Assembly (NCBI GenBank): GCA_944548615.1
Contig: OX155951.1
Coordinates: 37,320,995-37,384,994, forward strand
Source: Micropterix aruncella
Taxonomy: Eukaryota; Arthropoda; Insecta; Lepidoptera; Micropterigidae
DNA: 64,000 nucleotides
Direction: 5' to 3'
This document shows positions 10,641 to 21,884 of the stretch, piece by piece (position 1 is the stretch's first letter; every line of letters starts with the position of its first letter). Position numbers and translations under genes: made by a program. The notes beneath the pieces are model-generated. The model had not been told where the DNA came from and searched no databases. It was given only the letters and a program-made list of their open reading frames with translations.

Positions 10641-12330
10641 ATACGGCAAATATACAATCGGGAACAATGACTCGGGGTCACCAGCATTAACTTTGATATC
10701 TCGGAGACTTAAAATGCTAGCTTATGTAACAATTAACAAATTAGTAAAAAAAATATTGATTATCAGGGGCGCTTCTTATTTTTTTTGTTTTAGCTGTAGA
10801 TCTTTCAAGCACAAAAACTATGCATAAAGAATTGCAAGCAGCACTTTTAGACTCCCGTCAGAATGATTGCAAGTTTTATTTGCTCTAATGTCACAGAATA
10901 AATAAAATCACAAGTCAAGATCCTTCCCAATAGAAGGGGCGATATGATCAAATGAGCAATAAATAGGTGAGAGTCATGAGATTGAAATCGGCGCTTCGGG
11001 GTCGTCTCAGACGAGAGGAAAAATAAGGTGTTAAATGGACGCCTCGCGCCCCAGGGAATGGCCGTTAACTCGGGCGTCCCGCGTCCCCTCAAATATATTG
11101 CCACGTACTGTATGTACACAACGGGGAGGCTAGGCGCCGGGGAACGCCCGACAATTTGTATCGGAATTTCATTACTAGATCGACGCGGAGAGGGCTGAGA
11201 TATTTACAAGGCAGTATCCGCGACTCGACGTGTGATAGGCAACTTGTCTGGATTTTCACACTTTTACCCCGATAAAAGTGGATACCGGAGATCAGCGGTG
11301 AACGTTTCGTTAGTTTCGGCGTGCGTGGATGGAGATAACTGGTTTTATTGGAAAAAGATCGATGGACGCTCTTAGACCATGCGCCAATAATTTATTTTAT
11401 TTATTTATTTATTTATTATGTAGGTACATGCACTTTCTAATGCAGGATCACAAAAGAAAAGGATTTTTCGATCCAGAAATATCCCGTTATATGCTTCTAA
11501 ATTTAGGCAAACATCTGTCTCAGCCCAGGTTAATGTTAGAATTTATTTATTTATTTGTTTTGTTGGAGACTCGGTCCAACATACCCACAACAAAAAAGTA
11601 ATTCCTGTAGAATCGAAATCGCAAACACGCTCGAATATACACGAGCCGGCTGCAATTGATTTCCAACTAAATTCGGCATTCTATGCACAGTCAAACGATG
11701 ACTAATGTCATTTCTTCTGATCGATACGAATTGACACACTTATTTCTCACCCCACTCATAACTATTGCATCATTACACACCATATAAAAAGCAGTACATT
11801 CGACACATATTTTATCCCCTGTTGGGCAGTTACCCTGTTGGGCAGTTACCGCGACTACACATCAATAATCATTACCGCGACTACACATATTTTATCATTC
11901 CCCTGGCGGACAGTAACCGCTCATCTGCAAGTACTCGCGCTCCTAATTGCCTTCGAGTCAACCAAACTACGCATAGTACATATACGCGGTCATCATTACC
12001 TTCGAATCTATCGCGGCGCTTCAAACTTCGGACACACAACTACGACTTCACCTCGCGCCCACACTACCTACACACCGGCGAAATACCAAACAAGGCGTTA
12101 CGAACTGGCAACCTACTACATACCTTCTGATTAAATACTTCAACTTCAACTACGACGACTTTCAATAACGGAGAAAACTTCTTGATGAGAACCACCCTTC
12201 GCTCACAATCAATTGGAGTCTAGTGAAGGGTGGCCACTCTCACAGTTTCATTATCTAAGAGCATTACAGATAAATCCAATTCGCCCTTGAATAGTACTTC
12301 TAGAAAAAATGGCCATTATTACTGACTTAC
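10641..12330. other. no gene recognised; short tandem duplications at 11818-11890
   Basis: No domain found in any open frame, including the 121-codon stretch at 11765-12130. GTTGGGCAGTTACC and ACCGCGACTACACAT are each present twice in tandem at 11820-11890. An imperfect inverted pair (CCACCCTTCGCT / AGTGAAGGGTGG) lies at 12191-12231. These might belong to an LTR, but no second copy was seen. Confidence 0.4.
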
Positions 12331-12390
12331 CTTGTACCTTATTTTTATTGTGCAATAAAGAGATTTTCATTCATTCATTCCTTCATTCAC
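12331..12390 (+). repeat. LINE 3' end, TTGTGCAATAAAGAGATTTTC family, copy 1
   Basis: CTTGTACCTTATTTTTATTG is followed by an AATAAA signal and an (ATTC)n tail. The same terminus is found at 27868-28000 and 41430-41503, with tails ATTTC and ATTC-like. The shared 3' end and short-unit tail indicate a non-LTR retrotransposon, truncated here to its last bases. Confidence 0.65.
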
Positions 12391-13149
12391 TTACATAAGT
12401 AAACTAATGCTAATGTAAGAGCTTAGCAACAATATAATTTAATGGTAAGTTTCAATATAACCACGTGTATTGTTTTTCACACGAATTTCGTTTAACGTCA
12501 ATAGCAGTATAATTCCCAGTAAATTGTACTCGTGTCTTTCACAATCATCAAAAATTATTCGTCATTCGATTCCTATGAACTGCATATTTTTACGTACTTT
12601 CGAACATTTCACCGTCATAATACTGGGTATAAAAACAGCGATATTTATTATATAAAATCACTCTCTTCACTCGCATCATCCACTATGGTAAGTCGTCTCT
12701 GTATACTATTTAACTTATAAATAATAAATGGTTTAAATATTAATATTTGTGTTTACTTGCTCTCTGTCCAATTGAGGTAAAAATCGACTCAAGATTGGAA
12801 ACCTGGTCTTCACACAGCATCAGGAATGGGAGACCAGGCCGCTTCCAACACTTACATTAAAAAAAAACGCGAAACTAAGTAAAACAAAGATTATAATAAA
12901 CATGAGATGTTGCCAGGAAGTTGCCTCTGCCAAAGAGATAAACAAAATATGTCTATTTCAGTGGGTAAGGAATTAAGGAGAGCTATTTAGTTTGGCCCCC
13001 ACTGGCCTGTTAACAAAAATATTTCTACGATGGTATGGGCACATTAAACAAAGATGCGATCTCCCCGCTGTGTAATTTACCGGTACGTACAATTCAAACT
13101 TACATACTATATCTGGCATATAAATCATTCTTTGAATAAAGGGCGGCAA
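12391..13149. other. no gene recognised
   Basis: AT-rich. An inverted pair around 12795-12845 (AGATTGGAAACCTGGTCTTC and GGGAGACCAGGCCGCTTCCA) forms an imperfect stem. Nothing coding supported. Confidence 0.4.
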
Positions 13150-13153
13150 TTAA

Positions 13154-13740
13154 GGTGACGTGATACCTGGAAACGACGATATCTGATGAACTTTTGCTTC
13201 ATGAATTTTTTGAAATATATAAGCACTAATTAAGAAAGTTTCTAAGCGAATTTATAGATAAGGAACCAATTTAAATTTAGGATTTAAGAAAGTTGCTCAT
13301 TGCCTTGTACATTCAGGCTTTAATCTGGTTTCGAAAACTCTCAGGCGCGATTACTTCTACAATGTAATCGGTGAGTGTGTTTTATTTTAATTAAATTATA
13401 TTAACTGTTTAATTCTCTAACGTCGCGGTTAGCCACATTTCTAATATATAGCCTAAATTAATTACAATTATTTAAAACGTGACAGTGCCCTGAGAGCTAC
13501 GCTAAATATGCTTTCCTATTAACACTCTTATACCAACACTGAGGAAAGGCAGTTTTACAGTAAAAGCGCTGTGATGGAACGTTTAGTGTCCGCCCGATCG
13601 CCAGCGCATACGCACATTGTATCTGTGCCTGACGCTTCATCAACGCCGGATTTTTATTGGTTAAACCCTAAAAAAGTGACCTCGCCTTTTTCTTTACGGG
13701 TCCGCCCATTTTAGATATTTATCTGAGGTCGTATGTCGCC
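13154..13740 (+). mobile_element. TTAA-flanked MITE, copy 1
   Basis: Bounded by TTAA at 13150-13153 and 13741-13744. Ends are GGTGACGT and ATGTCGCC, an inverted pair. The sequence matches, in reverse complement and over nearly its whole length (roughly 75-80% by eye), the copy at 14474-15048. No coding capacity. TTAA target duplications are typical of piggyBac-type transposition, but the termini are not the usual CCC type, so the superfamily is left open. Confidence 0.75.
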
Positions 13741-13947
13741 TTAAGGGTCGCTAAATTCATGCGTTTGAAATGAAACTAGTTTCAACAAAGTGCGTAACAC
13801 CCAGGGTGCGTCATATATCGATTGTTCATTTGATTTCGGAGCGCTTCCTAAGTTGATTTTTGAATACGTGTGCAGTGTGCATGTTGTCTCTGCCAGGGAA
13901 TTCCAGTCTCGTCTAAAAAATACCTCCCCACAGACAGAAGAGGACGC

Positions 13948-14060
13948 GGCTACACGAGCAGAGATGAATAAAGCCGAACGGCCGAACGCCGAGCGACGGT
14001 TGGAAGCTACACGAGCGGAGCCGAATAAACCGGAATGGCCGAACCTCAAACGACGGTCGA
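13948..14060 (+). repeat. two tandem 56-bp units
   Basis: Two diverged copies starting GCTACACGAGC (13949 and 14005) and running through GAATAAA, CGGCCGAAC-like and CGACGGT blocks. A third partial unit is at about 15390-15440. The units sit directly upstream of the 5S-like block and belong to the composite repeat. Confidence 0.6.
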
Positions 14061-14125
14061 AATTTATGTGGTTGATTAGGCGTGCGAGTGATTCGCGTTG
14101 GTTTTCTTTGTTAACAACTACTCTT

Positions 14126-14245
14126 TCAAACGGGTCACTGTCGCGTTTAAATACTGGTTCCCGTAAGAGCAATGCAGTTAAGCAGAATCGGGTATGGTCT
14201 GTACTTGGATGGGTGACCGCCTCAGTACTACCACGTGATGTTCCG
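14126..14245 (+). ncRNA. 5S rRNA-like block within a composite repeat
   Basis: About 120 bases, the length of 5S rRNA. Recognisable in order: AATACTGGTTCCCGT, GTTAAGCAGAATCGG and TGTACTTGGATGGGTGACCG followed by CCT. They correspond to the middle of 5S, its A-box/intermediate element and the C-box of the internal RNA polymerase III promoter. The 5' third and the closing stem (5' GCC.. with ..GGC) are diverged, so it is not an intact gene. It lies inside a dispersed repeat (upstream and downstream parts recur at 15380-17340), which fits a 5S-derived SINE or a 5S pseudogene captured by a repeat. Identity judged from memory of insect 5S sequences. Confidence 0.65.
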
Positions 14246-14469
14246 AAAGCTGACCGTTACGTGGTTATTGCCGGGACGTTACCGTGGTAAATTCTCGTAT
14301 AATATAGGAAATAATAGAAAAAGTGGTAATGGATTCTTTTGCGGAAAGGATAGCTCGACGTGGGAAGTTGTAGCAAGATTATATAGTAGCATTTACTGGG
14401 ACCTAAGGATTGAAGGTATGTGTACAGTCTGGCTTGTGCGTTGTTTACGCTGGTTGTATGTATTCTATG
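14246..14469 (+). repeat. composite repeat, part between 5S-like block and MITE copy 2
   Basis: GTAGCAAGATTATATAGTA and GAAGGTATGTGTACAGTCTG recur at about 16397-16450 and 16190-16230. The segment ends in GTTGTATGTATTCTATG just before TTAA, where the second MITE is inserted; the other half resumes at 15053. Confidence 0.6.
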
Positions 14470-14473
14470 TTAA

Positions 14474-15048
14474 GGCGATATGAGATCTGAGAAAAATGTT
14501 CGAAATGGGCTGACACGAGAAAAATTAGGCGTGGGTAATTTTGTAGGCTTTGACCAATAAAAATCCAGCGTTGAGGAAGCGTCAGGCACAGATTCCCCGT
14601 CCGCTAGCGCCGGCGACCAGGCGCATACTAAACTTTCTATCGCAGCGCTAGCACAGAATAATTATCTTTACGCACAAGGTGGTATAAGGGTGTTAATGGC
14701 AAAGCATATTTAGCGTAACTCTTAGAGCGCTCTCACGTTTTGATTAATTGTAATTAATTTAGGACCTAAATGAAAAATGAGGCTAAGCGTAACCCTAGAG
14801 AATTAACCAGTCGATATAATGAAATTAAAATAAAATACACTCACCCCTTACATTGTAGGAGTAATCGCGCCTGAAAGTTTAAAGCCCTAATGTCCAAGGC
14901 AATGAGCAACTTCTTTGAGTCCAAATCTTAAATTGGGTACTTATGGAGGGATTCGCTTAAAAACTTTTAAAATTAAATCCTATACTTTTCAAAAAACTCA
15001 TAAAACTTAAATTCTTTAGATATGGGCGTTCCCAGGTATCATGTCGCC
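14474..15048 (-). mobile_element. TTAA-flanked MITE, copy 2 (inverted)
   Basis: Bounded by TTAA at 14470-14473 and 15049-15052; ends GGCGATATGA and TCATGTCGCC. It is the reverse complement of 13154-13740. The flanks GTATGTATTCTATG and TGTCACACATTAG join without the element in paralogues at about 10430 and 16280, so the insertion and its TTAA duplication can be read directly. Confidence 0.8.
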
Positions 15049-15052
15049 TTAA

Positions 15053-15440
15053 TGTCACACATTAGAAAACGTTATTAGCAAATAGATAATAAAGAGTTTA
15101 AAATTTATTTAAGGGTTACAAAACAATTGTAAAGATTTACCCCGGTCACAAAAAACCCACCGAGTATATTTGTTTGAGTTTTAAAAAAAAACATTGGTCT
15201 CACAGGTTGGAGGAAAGGGCGCCAATGTCAAGTTTTTTCTCCGGCCAGTGTCAAATCGTAGATCCAAGGACTGCTTTTAAGATATTAAATATGCAACCGA
15301 ATCTTTATTATACGTATCGCATGGAAGCGCACTCTCATATTGACAGATTTGATGGGTTGATTTAATAATAGCAAATCAATAATAGCCTCAAGCGACGGTC
15401 GGTATTTACGACGGGGCTACACGAGCGGAGCCGAATAGTT
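15053..15440 (+). repeat. composite repeat, 3' part after MITE copy 2
   Basis: Continues with TGTCACACATTAGAAAA, ATTAGCAAAT, ATAAAGAGT and later ATATGCAACCGAATCTTA and GATTTGATGGGTTGATTTAA. The same blocks in the same order occur at 17064-17330. Ends near a partial 56-bp unit at 15390-15440. Confidence 0.55.
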
Positions 15441-15639
15441 TCCTGTACCAGTCCAACCTTTTTTTATAATAAGATTCCATTGTACGTCAGGGGTCTCGGA
15501 GACTTTCATTTTAAGAAAAAGATCCAGGACATTCTTATCAAGAACCCAATTTTTTCTATTAGGGACTTTGACAGTATTGAATTTCCTAATCTTTCATGAT
15601 TACTTTTATTATAATACAATATATTTTTTTTCTTGACCA

Positions 15640-16020
15640 CACATCCAATCATTTTGATAATCGGAGATGGATTATATAATTAACTTTTTTATTGACTATT
15701 TCTATTGCGACATTTCTCTTGTTGTAATCTTATAATTGTAATATTTCTAATTTGCTATTTCTAGTATCTAAACTGACTATTCGTTTTTATAATTTGAATA
15801 TTTGTATTTTTTATTTAAACCTACACAAAAAGTTTTTTAAAGGACCTTATATTTTTATTGTAAATTTATTTAATAATTGTTTTTTTTTTCGTTTAAAAAA
15901 AATAGTCAATCTGTATAAAAAATAATTATCACACATAAGGTATAACAAAATTTGTTAATTATCTTGTAAAAAGAATTTGACTATGCCAAGAGTAGGGATT
16001 CCAACCAACTGGTTTATTTT
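15640..16020 (+). repeat. dispersed repeat, uninterrupted paralogue of 21885-23050
   Basis: GACTATTTCTATTGCGACA, TGTAATATTT, AAAATAGTCAATCTGTA, CACATAAGGTATAAC and CCAACTGGTTTATTTT-like blocks match 21890-22135 and 22965-23030. The hAT-like MITE present there is absent here. Confidence 0.55.
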
Positions 16021-16054
16021 ATAAAATGAAAAAAATAATAAAATAAACAAAAAC

Positions 16055-16480
16055 GTAAAGCGACGGCCGGTATTTATGTCGCTGATTAGGTGTGCGAGTA
16101 ATTCGTGTTGGTTTTCTTTGTTAACATCTATTATTACGAACGTGTCACTGTAATTATCAGTTTATGTGCTAATAAATAGATTTGCTGGAATTGAAGGATG
16201 AAGGTGTGTAGATATACAGTCAGGCTTGTGCGTTATATGTATTGTATATGATGTAACACTGGTTGTATGTATTCTATATTAATGTTACACTCGATGAAAA
16301 TATTTTAGCAAATATGGAATAAGTAGTGCACTTTTATTTAATAGTTCTTATTATTTGTAGACTAGTATATTTTGTTTTGTGAGCTTGACCTGTAAAGCTG
16401 TAGCAAGATTAGATAGTAAAATTTACTGAGACCTTTGAAGGTGGGTGTACACTCTGGATTGTGCCTTGTTTACACTGGCT
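16055..16480 (+). repeat. composite repeat, further partial copies
   Basis: GTGCGAGTAATTCGTGTTGG at 16091 matches 14084. GTTGTATGTATTCTATATTA followed by ATGTTACACT at 16262-16296 is the uninterrupted form of the site occupied by the MITE at 14474. GTAGCAAGATTAGATAGTA at about 16401 matches 14370. The copies are rearranged and partly tandem. 16481-17059 shows nothing else. Confidence 0.55.
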
Positions 16481-17059
16481 TGTATTCGACAACTGTGCTT
16501 GCTTATTAACGTGCCCGTTACATTCTCAAGGTTAGAAAATCGCTCTGTCATAGTGTCAGCCTTACGTTGAATATAACCGTTTAGTTTTATTTCCTGCATA
16601 AATTGAAGCTTGTATGCGTGCAGTTAGAGCTCCAGATGCAAAATTCGTCGTAGACTAGTTCTTGGTATTGCCAGAGCCGCCGAACGCGTACGCGCAGATG
16701 ATTCTGGATCTTACCTTACGGAAAATGCAACATCCCGAATGTTCTCATCGCTTCTTCTTGAACGTGGTCTCCTTATTTGTCTAATATTCATTGTGGAAAC
16801 AGTTCGCTCGAACTTCGATTTTAATAAAATAACACTAAGAGTCGGACACGTCGCGGACGCGAAGTCCGTTTAAAGAACTTTCATACAAAATGTATAGAAA
16901 AGATGCTACGCAAAATATACAGAAAATTTAGGTTTCTACCCGTCTGCGCCCTGTCCGAGTCTAACGTCCGTTGTGTGTGGATTGTGCCTAAAATTGCACG
17001 AAGTGACGCATAGTTACCTGTCACCCGCGCGCACGCGAGAAATTTAGGGTTGCAAAATT

Positions 17060-17340
17060 ATATGTCACACATATAGAAAAAGTATCAGCAAATAAGTAAT
17101 AAAGAGTGAAAATTTTATTTAAGGATCCTTATGTCAAGGTCAATGTCCTAAGGTCAAAAAAATCCACCTGGTCACAATCATCTAACATGCTAGACTGAAG
17201 ATCCGGGGACTGCTTTTAATATATTTAATATGCAACCGAATCTTATCATACGTAGGTATCGCATGAAAGCGCACTCTCGTATTGCCGGATTTGATGGGTT
17301 GATTTAATAATAACGCCCCCGCGTTGGAAAACCCTCTCTG
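17060..17340 (+). repeat. composite repeat, 3' part
   Basis: TATGTCACACATATAGAAAAA, AATAAAGAGTGAAAATT, ATATGCAACCGAATCTTATC and GATTTGATGGGTTGATTTAA match 15050-15370 in order. The next stretch, 17341-17695, has no recognisable content apart from an AGATGGCGCTC string near 17665. Confidence 0.55.
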
Positions 17341-17699
17341 TGAAAATATTTTTATAAGCGAATCACAAAAAAGCCGAGGCAAACAAACTGGTCGGGTGTT
17401 TCGTTACATTTTGTAGAGATTCTCCCTCCTCGGGGAGCGACATCGTCGCGAGTAGATGCGAGAAAAATGGAAACAAAAGCGGCGGTTCAATTCCGTAAAT
17501 TCACGACTTTCAATTTGGATCCTACGCGTCGACTATGTGAAATACATGTATTAAGTCCTTACCTTTGACGTTGTCACTCTGTAAAGAAAATGTAATACTC
17601 AACTTTTTTATGAAACAATTTTTATGATTTTTTTAAAATATTTTGTTTATGATTTTCATTGCAGATGGCGCTCTATATGGTATAAAATAATAATTAAAA

Positions 17700-17960
17700 A
17701 CAAATCTTTGTCTTGTTTTTTATTAAATGTCATTTTATAATTTAGTATACATATTTCAATACGTAAGAATTACGCACTTTAATGTTCAGATACACTAATA
17801 GATGGAATTATATCCGTATTATTTCTGTGATGTAATCAGGCTATATAAATGCGATAGATGGCATTAATAATATAATGCTGTTATTATTATTATTAGTTAA
17901 ATTAATGAGTTTTTATTATCAATCAGTCCTTTATGAAAAAAACATCCATAATCAATGTTA
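17700..17960 (+). repeat. dispersed repeat paired with 30120-30440
   Basis: Shared blocks include ATCAGGCTATATAAATGCG, GTTAAATTAATG and TATCAATCAGTCCT followed by a T-rich flank. No coding potential or terminal structure seen. 17961-18487 holds a structured but unassigned stretch (CGTGTCTAGGCACGG hairpin near 18128). Confidence 0.5.
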
Positions 17961-18487
17961 CTGTAGCTGGCTAAATCGATTCCTGCAACTCTGCGACTGT
18001 TTTTCGTGAGTTGTGTAGTCCTGCTTTGTCGTGCAGAAGCTGTGGAACATAGCAACTGAGCAGGTTCGGTTATTGTTCCCAGTTCTTGGCAGCACACATA
18101 GAGGCCTCTTGTCCAGACATTGATTCGCCGTGTCTAGGCACGGTCATCAGGGTTGTATGGATCACTGCGGAGGCGCCGTCTACTTTTCCGCAGTGTCCGT
18201 CGACAACCTTTCATAGTGATCTATGAAACGCCAAGCGTTCGACTGTGAAGCAGTCTGACCATATGTTTCGAGTTCTTTATAGCATCCATTGTCTACAGAT
18301 GAATTTTCAACTTTTCCAAAACTCTTTAGTGGTACAAATTAAAACCACGCCTTTGCCAGGTTTTGAGAAATCTGGCCTCCTGACTGTACCCCAGCATTCT
18401 ATGGCCAAAATACTGTTCGATCAGCTCTTACAAAACACTTGCATTTTTTTGAAGCTGGCTCTTGACCTATATTCATTTTTAAAATTA

Positions 18488-18787
18488 CGAAAGCATATTG
18501 CTGGATTAACAATAAACTACTTTTATCTTGATAATTGTACAAAGAACTTGCATTTACTGTTTTGTTTATTATTCTCCCTGACTATACAACCATATTGGTA
18601 TATGCTGTTTAATTGTATGTAGTTAATATTGAATATAGTATTACAGCCATGACAACTATCATGATATTTGAGTTTTTATTAATCAAATGTATAGCATTTA
18701 CTTTTGTGAAGCATCCAAGTGCAGAAATGAATATCTACTGGAGCAGTCCATTGTATCGTGTTATATTCTATTGTATTGGTTATATAG
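18488..18787 (+). repeat. LINE 3' UTR with (TATTG)n tail, copy 1
   Basis: GCATATTGCTGGATT, ATTACAGCCATGACAACTAT and GCATCCAAGTG-CAG blocks match 35926-36220 (plus) and 19561-19860 (minus). The end is CTACTGGAGCAGTCCATTGT followed by decayed TATTG units. It is the 3' untranslated end of the LINE whose C-terminus is at 19952-20203. Confidence 0.65.
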
Positions 18788-19560
18788 CCTTATAGCGAAA
18801 CCTTATTGTTCAGCATGAGATACAATATTTATTACAATTATCGCATTGCCATCGATTTCTCACTTTCAATAAAGACTGCGCGCCGTTTGCTTCAACATGG
18901 AATATTTTACAAGAAGCGTGCATGCGAAGGAAAGCGACGACGTCGTGGGAAAATTCTTATAGTTCTTCAAGTGGAAGTGAGCCACAAAGCATTTTTGCAC
19001 GTTTTATATTTCGCAGATTCATACAATATACTGGAATATTTTTGCTCTTTGTAAATATTATTCGTGTTATTCGTAGAATGAGACACCGTGAAAATTACAT
19101 CGATGAAGATCGAGTAATAAATATGTCGCGCTACATAAAATTTTATTTATTACACTTCAATCATTTTATCTAAATTAATTAATGAGACCCTCGACTCTTA
19201 CCAGACAATCGAAGAGGCATATTTTAACCAACTAAAATGAATTCAGTTCGGTTTGCATTAAACTGCTCTTATTTTTACACGACTGTCAAAAAAAAGGAGT
19301 GAAATGATTTCAAGGTTCACGTATGTATGTATGTTTATCCGTTTCTTTTTTCCACGATATTGACTAAATGTTTGAACTGATTTAGAAAAATGCGGTACTG
19401 TTAGAAACATTATGTCAATCCGGTGACATACCTAATAATTAAACTTTCAAATAACTAGTACCGTAATTCCAGATGTCAAATAATTTAAAAAATAAATAAA
19501 TACGTCCTATTTAGTATCAAACGAAAGGTCTGATTGAGTGCATTTCGAAAATTTATATGT

Positions 19561-20203
19561 ATTACAATACAATACTATACAATCAACTACTGCAGTAGAT
19601 TGCATTCCAGTGCATTCCTACACTTGGATGCGTCATAAAAATAAATGCAAAAAATTTAATTATTAAAAACAAAACTATGGTGATAGTTGTCATGGCTGTA
19701 ATAATATATTCAATAATTCCTACATACAAATAATCAAAATATACTAACGGGATTAAAGAGTCAGGGAGAATAATATATTAAAATAGAAATGCAAATTCTA
19801 TGTAGAATAATCAAAAAATATATATTTTAGTGTCAATCAGCAATATGCCTTCGTATTTTAAAAAAAAAATGACTAGATGTATAATAAATTATATGAAAAT
19901 TAGAATGTCAGCTATCATAATACCACTATGTTTAAAACTTTACGCATTTCATTAATCATCAACATGGAAAATAAACTCAGAATTTTCAAACTCCCTTATA
20001 CCATAAATTGGGTTTCTTACCAAATTATGTATAATTATCTTTTTAAATTGGTCCTCTCCAAGGCTTTTCATTTGGTCTGGAATCTTATTATAGAAAGACA
20101 AATTTTGGTGAATAAAACTGTTTCGCACTTTGCAAAGTCGTTGTCGATTTATGTGGAGATTGGATTTGTATATGTATACATATATGGAGATGTATATATA
20201 CAT
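19561..20203 (-). pseudogene. LINE 3' fragment: ORF2 C-terminus and 3' UTR
   Basis: The minus-strand frame 19952-20203 carries NLSFYNKIPDQMKSL and a following FKKIII..LVRNPIYGIREF, the pattern found at the very C-terminus of Jockey/CR1-type ORF2 proteins (fingers ending in LP..IK.L...FK..L...). Downstream, 19951-19561 is the 3' UTR shared with 18488-18787 and 35926-36220, ending in degenerate (TATTG)n. The copy is 5'-truncated and lacks the reverse transcriptase. It ties the three UTR copies to a coding family. Confidence 0.65.
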
Positions 20204-21150
20204 GGATAAATATATAAACCACCATTTTTAAAAAAATGTTTTATTGTTTGAGAACTGAAGCTGAACTAACGTGGAGCCCCGCTAAAAGGCAATTGCCCAA
20301 TGCAAGGCATCACGAGTCATGGATAAGGCCAGTCGACTGACTCACATCATGCGCCATCGTCTGTAAACACTGGGTGTTTATAGCGATAACAGGCGTCAAC
20401 AGGGCCGTGACAGAGCTTCCGTAAGTTGAATTTCGTTTCAACGAATATTGTTATAAGAACTTTAATCTCTATAAAACTTGCTTTTCAGCATGAACAAATA
20501 CTTTGTAATAATTATAAATACTTGCAATTGTAGAAATATAAATACTACTGCTGCTGCTAATAAAAAACACTACTGCTGTTAACAAAAGCAAACTAAGAAG
20601 TTCAAAACCTACAGTACCTAAATTAGTTACATGGGACTGATAAGGTATTGGAGGAATATTTTACATGTCACATGCGTCATTGATCCAAAGGAGGAAAACA
20701 GATTCCCATCCCAACTATGTACTCGTATGTATGAGTACATACGTTTTGTAGTGTATTTTTGTGAGTATGATTTTTTACTGCAGTTTGGAGATAGTTTTGT
20801 TTATAAAACATATTTTTAAAGTCCCTCAACTGCTTGTTTGTTAACTTTTTTAACGGTATTCGTTTTATTATAAATTTTAATCGTTTTCACTTGTTTTAGA
20901 GTTGCCCCCGCTTTCGTGCGCATATCGCGTTCCAGTTTTTTAAGAAGGCGTCTGCAAATGGCAAAATAATGGCGACGATAATGTGTCGCCATCTTGGTGA
21001 CGCAGCACATTAGCGCCGGTAGAGTGACGGATATGTATGGAGATGGATACTGCCATCGCGACTCAAGTCTCCTCTGTGTGCAGCAGATGCTCTCAAACAA
21101 ACTTGAACGCGACATGCGTGATTTGCGCATGCAATCGGCCTACCAGCGAA
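20204..21150. other. no gene recognised
   Basis: An 8-bp stem hairpin (ATGGCGAC...GTCGCCAT) sits at about 20967-20990. The open frames show no domain. Possibly the inner flank of an older element. Confidence 0.4.
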
Positions 21151-21405
21151 GGGGCTCTCTAAGACGATGATTTACCTATTTAAATATTTACCAATAATGC
21201 CTAATTTTGTAATTTTATACCAGGGAGTCACGTCATTCATCAATCAATTACGTCTAATTAACGTGACACCCTGGTATAAACTACAAAATTAGGCATTTTT
21301 GGTAAATACTAAAAAATAATATTTGCATATGTCCTGCGGTTTACGATCCCTTTCCAGCCCGCGACGCGATGCTTGACAAGCATGCTTGATCGTCTAGAGA
21401 GCCCC
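21151..21405. mobile_element. MITE with inner long palindrome
   Basis: Ends are an inverted pair starting GGGGCTCTCTAAGACGAT on the left and ATCGTCTAGAGAGCCCC on the right. TAA follows the right end and GAA precedes the left, so a Harbinger-like TSD with one change is possible. Inside, 21190-21308 is a near-perfect palindrome with arms around GCCTAATTTTGTA and ATACCAGGG.TCACGT. No coding capacity. Confidence 0.65.
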
Positions 21406-21884
21406 TAAAACTTGCCTGAGAGCGGAAAAACCAAAGTGTATACATCTTGAATTTCAAGTGTCTTTATTTAATCTTTAAAATGTACATTCATTGTAATAAC
21501 AAGCTATCCTAACTAGGCCTTGCCTTTCACTAAGGTAGTCTGAATGGATATGTATGTAGTGGAGTTAACTTATATACGTATCATGTAATAAATAAATTTA
21601 TTATATTATATTTGAGTATATAGATATGCGCACATATAAAAGTACGTAATAATATGAGACTTAAATATATAAAAAAATATACACAAAAAGACATATATAC
21701 ATATTATACATACTGGGTGATTGATCAGGCGATAGAAGGTACGTAGGGTGGCCAATTATAAACCGATTAAAACATATTTACCTATATACAAAGTCCTACC
21801 ATTTAACACCAAACGTCGGGTGCTATAAACTTCCCGATGTAAATTCACTTTCATCTTACGTAAAATGGGCTTGTTATATTTTGA
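21406..21884. other. no gene recognised
   Basis: AT-rich with many TATATA-type steps; nothing assignable. Confidence 0.4.

Noticed and set aside
11765..12134. Two overlapping plus-strand open frames of about 100-120 codons
   Set aside because: Overlap in different frames, Thr/Arg/His-rich composition without a domain; more likely a non-coding repeat or LTR with few stops.
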